Below, piece after piece: positions 6,457 to 12,975 of a stretch of DNA of 51,409 nt; position 1 is the first letter of the stretch; every line of letters starts with the position of its first letter. The stretch covers positions 1 to 51,409 of the forward strand of contig CATWVA010000015.1 in assembly GCA_958354105.1 (NCBI GenBank), read 5' to 3'. Below the pieces are notes generated by a model. The model did no database searches. It saw nothing but the letters and a program-made list of their open reading frames with translations, and was not told where the DNA came from. The DNA comes from an uncultured Collinsella sp. Its GTDB lineage: Bacteria; Actinomycetota; Coriobacteriia; Coriobacteriales; Coriobacteriaceae. A program made the translations under genes and the position numbers.

Positions 6457-8679
6457 TTAGAGATGCAGCACGCGGTCGCGGATCTCCTCGGTTCGACCCT
6501 GGTTCCAGAATTGGGTACCGATGTAGCCGCACGTACGACGGGCGACGTTCATCTTCTCCTGATCGCGGTTGCCGCAGTTGGGGCACTCCCACACCAGCTT
6601 GCCGTCATCCTCGACAATCTTGATCTCACCGTCGTAGCCGCACACCTGGCAGTAGTCGCTCTTGGTGTTGAGCTCGGCGTACATGATGTTGTCGTAGATG
6701 TACTGCATCACGCGGATGACAGCCTTGAGGTTGTCCTGCATGTTGGGAACCTCGACGTAGGAGATGGCACCGCCCGGCGAAAGCTGCTGGAACATACCCT
6801 CGAACTTAAGCTTATCAAAGGCATCGATCTCCTCGGACACGTGGACGTGGTAGCTGTTGGTGATGTAGCCCTTGTCCGTCACGCCCGGGATGATGCCAAA
6901 ACGACGCTGCAGGCACTTGGCGAACTTGTAGGTCGTCGACTCAAGCGGGGTACCGTACAGTGAGAAGTCAATATCGCTTTCGGCCTTCCACTCGGCGCAC
7001 TTGTCGTTCATGCGCTGCATGACGGCCATGGCAAACGGCGTGCCCTCCTTCTCGGTGTGGCTGTGGCCCGTCATGTACTTAACGCACTCATACAGACCGG
7101 CATAACCCAGACTGATGGTGGAGTAACCGCCCACGAGCAACTTGTCGATCGTCTCGCCCTTCTTCAGGCGGGCGAGGGCACCGTACTGCCAAAGAATCGG
7201 CGCGGCATCCGAAAGCGTACCCATCAGACGCTCATGACGGCACAGCAGGGCGCGGTGGCACAGTTCAAGGCGCTCGTCGAAGATCTTCCAGAACTTGTCC
7301 ATGTCCTGGTGCGAGCTCAGCGCGACATCGGGCAGGTTGATGGTCACAACGCCCTGGTTAAAGCGACCGTAGTACTTGGGCTTGTTCGGGTCATAGTTCA
7401 GCGCGTTGGCCACATTGTTAAATCCGTTACCGGAGCGGTCGGGCGTCAAGAAGCTGCGGCAACCCATGCAGGTGTAGCAATCGCCGTTGCCAGCGGTCTC
7501 GCCCTTAGACAGCTTGAGCTCGCGCATCTTCTTCTCGGAGATGTAGTCGGGCACCATGCGCTTGGCGGTGCACTTGGCAGCCAGCTGGGTCAGGTAGAAG
7601 TACGGGGAATTCTCGTGAACGTTATCGTCCTCGAGTACATAGATAAGCTTGGGGAATGCCGGGGTAATCCACACACCGGCTTCGTTCTTAACGCCCTCAT
7701 AGCGCTGACGAAGCGTCTCCTCCACGATCATGGCAAGGTCGTGCTTCTCCTGCGCTGAGCGAGCCTCGTTGAGATACATAAAGACCGTCACAAACGGCGC
7801 CTGGCCGTTTGTGGTCATAAGGGTCACGACCTGATACTGAATCGTCTGGACGCCGCGACGGATCTCGTCACGCAGACGGTCCTCAACGACCTCACGGACC
7901 TTTTCGGCAGACGCCGAAACACCGAGCTCCTCGAGCTCGCGGGCAACCTCGCCGCGAATCTTTTGACGGCTCACCTCAACAAAGGGGGCGAGATGGGTCA
8001 GCGAAATAGACTGGCCGCCGTACTGGGAGGAAGCAACCTGGGCGATAATCTGCGTCGCGATGTTGCAGGCAGTCGAGAAGCTGTGCGGCTTCTCGATCAG
8101 CGTGCCCGAGATAACGGTGCCGTTCTGGAGCATGTCCTCCAGGTTCACCAGGTCGCAGTTATGCATGTGCTGGGCAAAGTAGTCGGAATCGTGGAAGTGG
8201 ATCAGGCCCTCATTGTGGGCATCCACGATCTCCTGGGGCAGCAGCACACGCTGAGTCAGGTCCTTGGAAATCTCGCCGGCCATATAGTCGCGCTGGACGG
8301 AATTGACGGTCGGGTTCTTGTTAGAGTTCTCCTGCTTGACCTCTTCGTTATTGCACTCGATCAGCGACAAAATCTTGTCGTCGGTCGTGTTCTTCTGGCG
8401 CTTCAGGCTCTGAACATAGCGATAGATGATGTAGTGGCGAGCAACCTCGTAGCAGTCGAGACGCATGATCTCGTCCTCGACCAAATCCTGGATCTCCTCG
8501 ACCGAAACGGTGTGGCCCGCGTTCTCACATGCCTCGGCGACGTTTTGTGCCGCGTAAACCACCTGGCGGTCAGTTAGACGAGAGCTCTCCTCGACCTCCA
8601 AGTTGGCGGCGCGGATGGCATTGACGATCTTATCGATGTCAAAGACAACCTCGGTGCCGCTGCGCTTGATGATCTTCAT
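6457..8679 (-). CDS. nrdD: Anaerobic (class III) ribonucleoside-triphosphate reductase
   Basis: NrdD makes deoxyribonucleotides without oxygen, using a glycyl radical. The 740-residue protein starts at ATG 8679 (MKIIKRSG), with GAGG 7 nt upstream. An ATP-cone domain fills about residues 1-95 (KRSGTEVVFDIDKIVNAI). The C-terminal zinc site is CQVCGYDGE ... CPNCGNRD, and the glycyl-radical loop is RRTCGYIGTQFWNQG close to the C-terminus. Length and motifs fit an intact enzyme. Two tandem NrdR boxes lie about 225 nt upstream. nrdG follows after 425 nt. The gene supports strict or facultative anaerobic growth. Confidence 0.98.
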   Translation of the reverse strand: MKIIKRSGTEVVFDIDKIVNAIRAANLEVEESSRLTDRQVVYAAQNVAEACENAGHTVSVEEIQDLVEDEIMRLDCYEVARHYIIYRYVQSLKRQKNTTDDKILSLIECNNEEVKQENSNKNPTVNSVQRDYMAGEISKDLTQRVLLPQEIVDAHNEGLIHFHDSDYFAQHMHNCDLVNLEDMLQNGTVISGTLIEKPHSFSTACNIATQIIAQVASSQYGGQSISLTHLAPFVEVSRQKIRGEVARELEELGVSASAEKVREVVEDRLRDEIRRGVQTIQYQVVTLMTTNGQAPFVTVFMYLNEARSAQEKHDLAMIVEETLRQRYEGVKNEAGVWITPAFPKLIYVLEDDNVHENSPYFYLTQLAAKCTAKRMVPDYISEKKMRELKLSKGETAGNGDCYTCMGCRSFLTPDRSGNGFNNVANALNYDPNKPKYYGRFNQGVVTINLPDVALSSHQDMDKFWKIFDERLELCHRALLCRHERLMGTLSDAAPILWQYGALARLKKGETIDKLLVGGYSTISLGYAGLYECVKYMTGHSHTEKEGTPFAMAVMQRMNDKCAEWKAESDIDFSLYGTPLESTTYKFAKCLQRRFGIIPGVTDKGYITNSYHVHVSEEIDAFDKLKFEGMFQQLSPGGAISYVEVPNMQDNLKAVIRVMQYIYDNIMYAELNTKSDYCQVCGYDGEIKIVEDDGKLVWECPNCGNRDQEKMNVARRTCGYIGTQFWNQGRTEEIRDRVLHL

Positions 8680-8904
8680 CCTCTTGCCTCTTTCGCATCG
8701 TAGCCTCATTGCGCTTCAGAGCCAAACGATGCCCGGCAGGGCCTGTCCCTGTCTTGCGGCGCCGTCGCGCAATCTGTGTTCTCGATAAACCATAAGCCTC
8801 CATGCGGACATTCCCAGAAGCCGATCAAGCGGCTCAAGGACACGTTCAAAAGAGGCAGTTAAGGTCTTCGTTCTCTGTCCGCCATCTATCATACGACAAA
8901 GAGG

Positions 8905-8952
8905 CATCTATATCCTGTATTCTTTTTTTAGGTCAAACACAACATATAGTGT
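8905..8952 (-). promoter_or_regulatory. Two tandem NrdR boxes upstream of nrdD
   Basis: Box 8937-8952 reads ACACAACATATAGTGT and matches the NrdR palindrome acaCwAtATaTwGtgt at 15 of 16 positions. A weaker second box is at 8905-8920 (CATCTATATCCTGTAT). Their starts are 32 bp apart, about three helical turns, which is the classic spacing for NrdR pairs. NrdR represses ribonucleotide reductase genes when (d)ATP is high. The nrdR gene itself is not in the window. Confidence 0.8.
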
Positions 8953-9302
8953 TTCAGCAGGTCAAAGCAATTAGTCATTTTGCAGACGCATTAAAAATGA
9001 AGGGCTCTTGGCAGAGTGCTAAAACGTTATCAGCTCGACTACCTGCACGGCAGTTTTGAAACCCCCTCAACCGCGCCGCTGACAAATCCTACCAAAACCA
9101 AGCCGCTCACGCCAAAAGAATCCAAAAGATTATGCTTGACCAACATGTTGCGGTCGTGCCTTGCCGTGCCTCATGCAACCGCGGCACGAATCCTTAAAAG
9201 ATATGTGTATGCAAACGGAGAAGATGAGAGTTTCCTCGGATGACTACTGAGAAGCATCCCGGAAGATCAAAAACTCGAAATTTGGCGACCCATTTGGCGA
9301 CC
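8953..9302. other. Gene-poor AT-richer stretch with 11-bp tandem repeat
   Basis: About 350 nt between the nrdD control region and the tRNA-Val terminator hold no convincing gene. Base composition is visibly richer in A/T than the neighbours. A 75-codon plus-strand frame (9016-9243) lacks a ribosome site and a recognisable domain, so it is not called. At 9280-9302 the 11-mer ATTTGGCGACC occurs twice with one base between. Its place next to a tRNA 3' end is where remnants of integrated elements often lie, but no integrase is seen. Confidence 0.5.
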
Positions 9303-9339
9303 AAAACAAAACAGCCCAGAGAACATAGCCTCTGAGCTG
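9303..9339 (-). terminator. Terminator after tRNA-Gly/tRNA-Val
   Basis: On the minus strand the stem CAGCTCAGAG pairs with CTCTGGGCTG (one G-T wobble), followed by TTTTGTTTT. It lies 9 nt past the tRNA-Val 3' end and should end the two-tRNA transcript. Confidence 0.8.
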
Positions 9340-9347
9340 CGAACATT

Positions 9348-9422
9348 TGGTGGGCGTTAGAAGATTTGAACTTCTGACCTCTTCCGTGTCAGGGAAGCGC
9401 TCTCCCCCTGAGCTAAACGCCC
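9348..9422 (-). tRNA. tRNA-Val (GAC)
   Basis: The 75-nt minus-strand sequence folds as a full cloverleaf: acceptor GGGCGTT/AACGCCC, anticodon stem CTTCC/GGAAG with loop CTGACAC (anticodon GAC), and T-arm with TTCAAAT. CCA is encoded. It is 3 nt downstream of tRNA-Gly and shares its transcript. Confidence 0.96.
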
Positions 9423-9425
9423 AAA

Positions 9426-9501
9426 TGGAGCGGACAACGGGGCTCGAACCCGCGACCCCAACCTTGGCAAGGTTGTGCTCTACCAACTGAGCCATGTCCG
9501 C
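9426..9501 (-). tRNA. tRNA-Gly (GCC), copy 1
   Basis: The 76-nt cloverleaf has acceptor GCGGACA/TGTCCGC, anticodon stem CAACC/GGTTG with loop TTGCCAA (anticodon GCC), and encoded CCA. It is identical to the copies at 11744-11819 and 11970-12045. It is first in a Gly-Val unit driven by the promoter at 9514-9559. Confidence 0.97.
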
Positions 9502-9513
9502 TTACGGGGATTA

Positions 9514-9559
9514 ATCTTACGTGATGCCCGCATCCTATGCAAGAACTTTTTTTGAAAAG
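9514..9559 (-). promoter_or_regulatory. tRNA promoter with A/T-palindrome upstream element (Gly-Val)
   Basis: Minus-strand -35 TTGCAT (9542-9537) and -10 TAAGAT (9519-9514) are 17 nt apart. Directly upstream of the -35 is CTTTTCAAAAAAAGTTC (9559-9543). The same arrangement precedes two other tRNA genes (12058-12106 and about 15528-15577). The A tracts suit an RNA polymerase alpha-subunit UP element. Confidence 0.75.
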
Positions 9560-9642
9560 TTTTGCGATACCCTCGCGAACCTCGCGAAGACATCAGCCAC
9601 CACGGAAGGTGTAGGCAAACGCAAGCTCGCCGCAAGAGGCCC

Positions 9643-11376
9643 TTACATCTCACCGAGCATGATCCAGGCAGAGCTGTCCTGCGCGAGCCTACCGTCTACA
9701 AGCGGTGATGAGGTGAGCAGGACCCTGCCCGCCGGCAGCTCCACAGGTGCTGCGCCGAAGTTCGTCACACACGCCCAGCCGTTGTCGCGGCGATAGGCGA
9801 TGACGCCACCCTCAGCGCCCTCGGCACCATCCGCAAGGCCGGTGCGTCCGTCAAGATCGAGCCACGCAAGATCGTTGGCGCACCCGCGCAGCTTGCGCCG
9901 CAGCCAGAGGGCGTCGCGATAGAGCGCAAGCATCGATGTCGGGTCCGCTTCTTCCCTATCGGCAGCGTAATCGGAAAACCATGCAGGCTGCGGCAGATGG
10001 GGCGCCGCATCGGCGTCCGCCGGTGAAAACCCAAACGATCCGCCCTGCGCGGGATCGTCCGCTGCCACCCACGGCAGGGGCACACGGCAGCCGTCGCGCC
10101 CCTTCTCGCGCTTCGGTCCATGCGTATTGGTCGCAGTAGGATCTTCGAGTGCGGCCCACGGGATATCGGCCACCTCAAAAAGGCCGAGCTCCTCACCCTG
10201 ATACACGGATGCCGAGCCCGGAAGCGCCAGCTCGAGCAAAAGGGCCGCCCGCGCGCGGCGCTCGCCGAGTTCACGGTCCTCGTCATAAGACGACCCGTCG
10301 CGTAAGAGCCAGTCGAGCGCAATCTGGTGGTAGCGCGTCGCCTTGATCTGCGGCAGGGCATAGCGCGTCGCCACGCGCGGCACGTCGTGGTTGGAGAGCA
10401 CCCAGGTCGAAGCGGAATCGGATTCTATAGCTGCCTTCAAGCCCTCCTCGATTGCAGCGTGCATGTCATCATAGGTCCAAGTGGCCTTGGCAAACTCAAA
10501 GTTGAATGTCTGGCCAAGCTCGCTGGGACGCGCATAGAGATACTGGCGCTCGGGCAGCACCCACGCCTCGGCAACGGCGCTGCGTGGCGGATCATAGCGG
10601 TCGAACACGCGGCGCCACTCGCGATAGATCTCGTGGACCTCGTTGCGGTCCCACAGCGGATGGGTGCCGTCCTCAACCACGTCATCGCCCTCGGCGAGAT
10701 GCCACCGGTCGAGGTCATCGCGGTCGAGATCCTTGGCGAGACCGTGCGCCACATCAATGCGAAAGCCATCGACGCCTCGATCGCTCCAAAACGCCAGGAC
10801 GTCGCAAAAGAACGCATGAACCTCGGGGCACGACCAGTCAAAGTCCGGCTGCTCGGGCGTAAACATGTGCAGATACCACTGACCGTCCGCGACACGCGTC
10901 CAGGCGGGGCCGCCAAAGTTGGCATTCCAATTGGTGGGAGGCAGCTCGCCGTGCTCGCCGCGACCATCGCGGAAGATATAACGGGCGCGCTCGGGCGATC
11001 CGGGGCCGGCGGCAAGAGCGGCTTTGAACCAGGGGTGCTGGTTGGACGAATGGTTGGGCACGATGTCGACGATGACCTTGATGCCGTGCGCGTGAGCCGC
11101 AGCGATCATGTCATCGAAGTCGTCAAGCGAGCCGAGACGTGGGTCGACATCGCAGTAGTCCGCCACATCATAGCCGCCATCAACAAGAGGCGATGGGTAA
11201 AACGGACTCAGCCAGATGGCCTCGATACCCAGCCGCTCAAGATAGTCCATCTGCTGGGTAATGCCCGCGATATCGCCCAGACCCGAACCAGTCGAATCCT
11301 TAAACGAGCGCGGGTAGATTTGATAAATCGCGGCATCGGACATCCATGAGCGCGAAGAGGACTTTTCTGTAGCCAT
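9643..11376 (-). CDS. GH13 alpha-glucosidase / oligo-1,6-glucosidase
   Basis: The 577-residue protein starts at ATG 11376 behind GGGAGG. It has the GH13 (beta/alpha)8 motifs in order: DIVPNHSS (residues 104-111), GFRIDVAHG with nucleophile Asp208, AVAEAW with acid/base Glu270, and SNHDVPR with Asp331. The opening AAIYQIYPRSFKDSTGSGLGD is typical of oligo-1,6-glucosidases and sucrose/maltose alpha-glucosidases. No signal peptide is seen, so it is cytosolic and probably cleaves glucose from imported short alpha-glucosides. Linkage preference cannot be fixed from sequence. No sugar transporter lies next to it; it stands alone between two tRNA units. Confidence 0.93.
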   Translation of the reverse strand: MATEKSSSRSWMSDAAIYQIYPRSFKDSTGSGLGDIAGITQQMDYLERLGIEAIWLSPFYPSPLVDGGYDVADYCDVDPRLGSLDDFDDMIAAAHAHGIKVIVDIVPNHSSNQHPWFKAALAAGPGSPERARYIFRDGRGEHGELPPTNWNANFGGPAWTRVADGQWYLHMFTPEQPDFDWSCPEVHAFFCDVLAFWSDRGVDGFRIDVAHGLAKDLDRDDLDRWHLAEGDDVVEDGTHPLWDRNEVHEIYREWRRVFDRYDPPRSAVAEAWVLPERQYLYARPSELGQTFNFEFAKATWTYDDMHAAIEEGLKAAIESDSASTWVLSNHDVPRVATRYALPQIKATRYHQIALDWLLRDGSSYDEDRELGERRARAALLLELALPGSASVYQGEELGLFEVADIPWAALEDPTATNTHGPKREKGRDGCRVPLPWVAADDPAQGGSFGFSPADADAAPHLPQPAWFSDYAADREEADPTSMLALYRDALWLRRKLRGCANDLAWLDLDGRTGLADGAEGAEGGVIAYRRDNGWACVTNFGAAPVELPAGRVLLTSSPLVDGRLAQDSSAWIMLGEM

Positions 11377-11473
11377 GGGGTGCGCCTCCCTTGCAACGAG
11401 GTTTTGCGAGATGCCCACGATGATACGCCCAAAGCGGACATTCGCGGCAAACAACGCCACAGCCACGCCCCAA

Positions 11474-11571
11474 AACGCTCGCTCCCTCTCGGGTTCGAGC
11501 CCGGGCGACGGATACGAAAAAACCCGGCTACCGTAGTAGTCGGGCTGTTACGCTTGGAGCGGACAACGGGG
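11474..11571 (-). repeat. Partial duplicate of tRNA-Gly end plus terminator (copy 1)
   Basis: This segment repeats 11661-11760 almost base for base, differing by two single-base indels and a few substitutions. It includes a minus-strand terminator (stem CCCGACTA...TAGCCGGG followed by six T, about 11515-11543) and the last 17 nt of tRNA-Gly (11555-11571). The match to tRNA-Gly stops there and gives way to unrelated sequence. It looks like the scar of a duplication, or of recombination at the tRNA 3' end. Confidence 0.8.
11555..11571 (-). pseudogene. 17-nt 3' fragment of tRNA-Gly
   Basis: The sequence equals the 3'-terminal 17 nt (with CCA) of the tRNA-Gly genes and then diverges. It cannot make a tRNA. 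Short copies of tRNA 3' ends are typical of attachment-site footprints, but no integrase is near and the gap to the intact copy is only 172 nt. Confidence 0.7.
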
Positions 11572-11660
11572 CGTCCGCGTATCCGCTTCGCGGATCCGCA
11601 CCGGCTTCGGCCGCCTGTCGGCGACCTCGCCAGCTCGCTACAAACGCTCCGCGTTTGCTT
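11572..11660. other. Run of small perfect hairpins between the two repeat copies
   Basis: In 89 nt at least four short perfect hairpins follow one another: ATCCGC-TTC-GCGGAT, CGGC-TTCG-GCCG, GGCGA-CC-TCGCC and AAACGC-TCC-GCGTTT. There is no open reading frame of note. The spacing suggests an RNA-structure-rich or recombination-prone segment; no known family is recognised. Confidence 0.6.
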
Positions 11661-11760
11661 AACGCTCGCTCCCTCTCGGGTTCGAGCCCATGCGATGGGT
11701 ACGAAAAAAAGCCCGGCTACCGTGGTAGTCGGGCTGTTACGCTTGGAGCGGACAACGGGG
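11661..11760 (-). repeat. Second copy of the tRNA-Gly/terminator repeat
   Basis: This is the intact version of the repeat at 11474-11571. It holds the terminator of the Gly-Cys-Gly array (about 11705-11733; stem CCCGACTA...TAGCCGGGC then seven T on the minus strand) and the 3' end of the intact tRNA-Gly. Also shared is the segment CTCGGGTTCGAGCCC, which resembles a T-arm but is not part of any complete tRNA here. Confidence 0.8.
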
Positions 11761-11819
11761 CTCGAACCCGCGACCCCAACCTTGGCAAGGTTGTGCTCTA
11801 CCAACTGAGCCATGTCCGC
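11744..11819 (-). tRNA. tRNA-Gly (GCC), copy 2
   Basis: The 76 nt are identical to the copies at 9426 and 11970, with anticodon GCC and encoded CCA. It is the last gene of the Gly-Cys-Gly array. No separate promoter is visible in the 42 nt upstream, which hold only a hairpin. Confidence 0.97.
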
Positions 11820-11829
11820 ATATGTAAAA

Positions 11830-11852
11830 CAAAACGGGCGCCGGAGCGCCCG
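11830..11852 (-). terminator. Hairpin between tRNA-Cys and tRNA-Gly copy 2
   Basis: CGGGCGC-TCCG-GCGCCCG followed by TTTTGTTTT on the minus strand looks like a rho-independent terminator, yet it stands inside the array upstream of a tRNA that has no promoter of its own. It may be leaky or act as a processing signal. Confidence 0.7.
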
Positions 11853-11861
11853 GATGTTGCC

Positions 11862-11935
11862 TGGAGGCGAAGCCCGGATTCGAACCGGGGGTAAAGGCTT
11901 TGCAGGCCTCTGCCTTACCACTTGGCCACTTCGCC
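11862..11935 (-). tRNA. tRNA-Cys (GCA)
   Basis: The 74-nt cloverleaf has acceptor GGCGAAG paired to CTTCGCC, anticodon loop containing GCA (stem GGCCT region), T-arm GGTTCGAATCC and encoded CCA. It is the middle gene of the Gly-Cys-Gly array. Confidence 0.96.
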
Positions 11936-11936
11936 G

Positions 11937-11959
11937 AAAAAGGACCGCCTAAACGGTCC
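11937..11959 (-). terminator. Hairpin between tRNA-Gly copy 3 and tRNA-Cys
   Basis: GGACCG-TTTAGG-CGGTCC followed by five T on the minus strand lies only 2 nt before the tRNA-Cys 5' end. It has terminator form, but its place inside the array suggests partial termination or RNA processing. Confidence 0.7.
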
Positions 11960-11969
11960 GGAAATGCAA

Positions 11970-12045
11970 TGGAGCGGACAACGGGGCTCGAACCCGCGAC
12001 CCCAACCTTGGCAAGGTTGTGCTCTACCAACTGAGCCATGTCCGC
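11970..12045 (-). tRNA. tRNA-Gly (GCC), copy 3
   Basis: The 76 nt are identical to the other two tRNA-Gly genes. It is the first gene of the Gly-Cys-Gly array, 12 nt downstream of a strong-looking -10 box. Confidence 0.97.
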
Positions 12046-12057
12046 TTGCGGGTTATT

Positions 12058-12106
12058 AATTTACGCGAGTTGTCCAAAAGACGCAAGTACTTTTTTCAAA
12101 AAACTT
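12058..12106 (-). promoter_or_regulatory. tRNA promoter with A/T-palindrome upstream element (Gly-Cys-Gly)
   Basis: Minus-strand -35 TTGCGT (12086-12081) and -10 TAAATT (12063-12058) are 17 nt apart. Upstream and touching the -35 is AAGTTTTTTGAAAAAAGTAC (12106-12087). It matches the promoters of the other two tRNA units. Confidence 0.78.
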
Positions 12107-12150
12107 GTCTGCCGCATGTTCTTAGTAGCTAAACGCGCTAAAGCGATTGG

Positions 12151-12897
12151 CTAGGCACACGATTCCAGCGCTCCGCTAAACAGCTTCACCATCTGCACGC
12201 GCGTGCCGGCGCCGTCCGTACGACGAGCAACCTCCACGTTATCGACGAGCATACGCATAAGCTTGATACCACGGCCGCGCTCCTCTGATGCGACCGGTTC
12301 GCTCGTTTCATCGATAGAATAGCCGGCACCTCGATCAAGCACCTCAACCACAACGCGATCGCCATAGGCCTGAACCGTCAGGACGCACCCGATACCGCCC
12401 GCATGGTCATAGGCATTACCCAGCGCCTCCCCCGACGCCAATGCGACATCGTAGCGCTCGTCACGGCGCAACGGAAGCGATTCAAGGAGTTCGGCGATGC
12501 GATGTCGGTAGTATGGAAGATTCTCGATACCCTGACGGACCTCGACGCTCTTACTCCAGCGAGGCAGCTCCCCCACCGGAATGGCGGGAATAGACTCCCG
12601 TGCCGGCCCCGCGACATGAAGAATATCGACAAGACGAGCAATCTCCAAAAAGCGAACAACTTCACCTGATGCATTGACGAGCGAAAGCAGGCCTTCTCGC
12701 CTCATGAGCTCACGAGCGCGCGTAAGCAGGAATGCCAAGCCCGTCGAATCGATAAAGCTAACAGCCTGACAGTTGATGACGACACGACGCACGCCGCGGC
12801 CAATCAAAGCATCCAACCGCCGACGCAGCGCAGGCACCGTGGCGATGTCGATATCGCCTGGTGGCGTCAAAACCGCTATGTCATTCCACTCATTCAT
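12151..12897 (-). CDS. STAS (anti-anti-sigma) fused to HATPase (anti-sigma kinase) domain
   Basis: The 248-residue protein starts at ATG 12897; the upstream TTG has no ribosome site. Residues about 1-105 form a STAS domain of the SpoIIAA/RsbV type with the phospho-acceptor context SFIDSTGL (Ser51). Residues about 115-245 form a GHKL ATPase of the SpoIIAB/RsbW type with the N-box EALGNAYDH (Glu157, Asn161, His165), DRGAGY and ERGRGIKLM glycine loops. Antagonist and kinase are normally separate partner-switching proteins. It lies 78 nt after the PP2C phosphatase gene, a likely partner. No sigma factor gene is in view, so the output could be a sigma factor elsewhere or another target. Confidence 0.88.
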   Translation of the reverse strand: MNEWNDIAVLTPPGDIDIATVPALRRRLDALIGRGVRRVVINCQAVSFIDSTGLAFLLTRARELMRREGLLSLVNASGEVVRFLEIARLVDILHVAGPARESIPAIPVGELPRWSKSVEVRQGIENLPYYRHRIAELLESLPLRRDERYDVALASGEALGNAYDHAGGIGCVLTVQAYGDRVVVEVLDRGAGYSIDETSEPVASEERGRGIKLMRMLVDNVEVARRTDGAGTRVQMVKLFSGALESCA

Positions 12898-12975
12898 ACG
12901 ACCATGGTTCCCCAAAAAAGCCCACTCGATGCATTCGTTTCCCCAACCGTACGGATTCAGCCCGCCCAGCGTCGT

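Noticed and set aside
6302..6592. 96-codon minus-strand frame across palindrome P2
   Set aside because: It runs in another frame through the nrdD end and the palindrome arms, without a ribosome site or domain.
8680..8904. nrdD leader as a possible cobalamin or other riboswitch
   Set aside because: No B12-box or other conserved riboswitch core could be found; NrdR boxes explain the regulation.
9016..9243. 75-codon plus-strand frame between nrdD and the tRNAs
   Set aside because: No ribosome site, no recognised domain and atypical composition. It could be a gene remnant but cannot be supported.
11661..11690. T-arm-like CTCGGGTTCGAGCCC as an extra tRNA gene
   Set aside because: No acceptor, D-arm or anticodon arm can be built around it; T-arms look alike on both strands because they are palindromic.
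11474..11760. CRISPR-like repeat array near the tRNA cluster
   Set aside because: Only two copies exist, they contain tRNA and terminator sequence, and no cas genes occur in the window.
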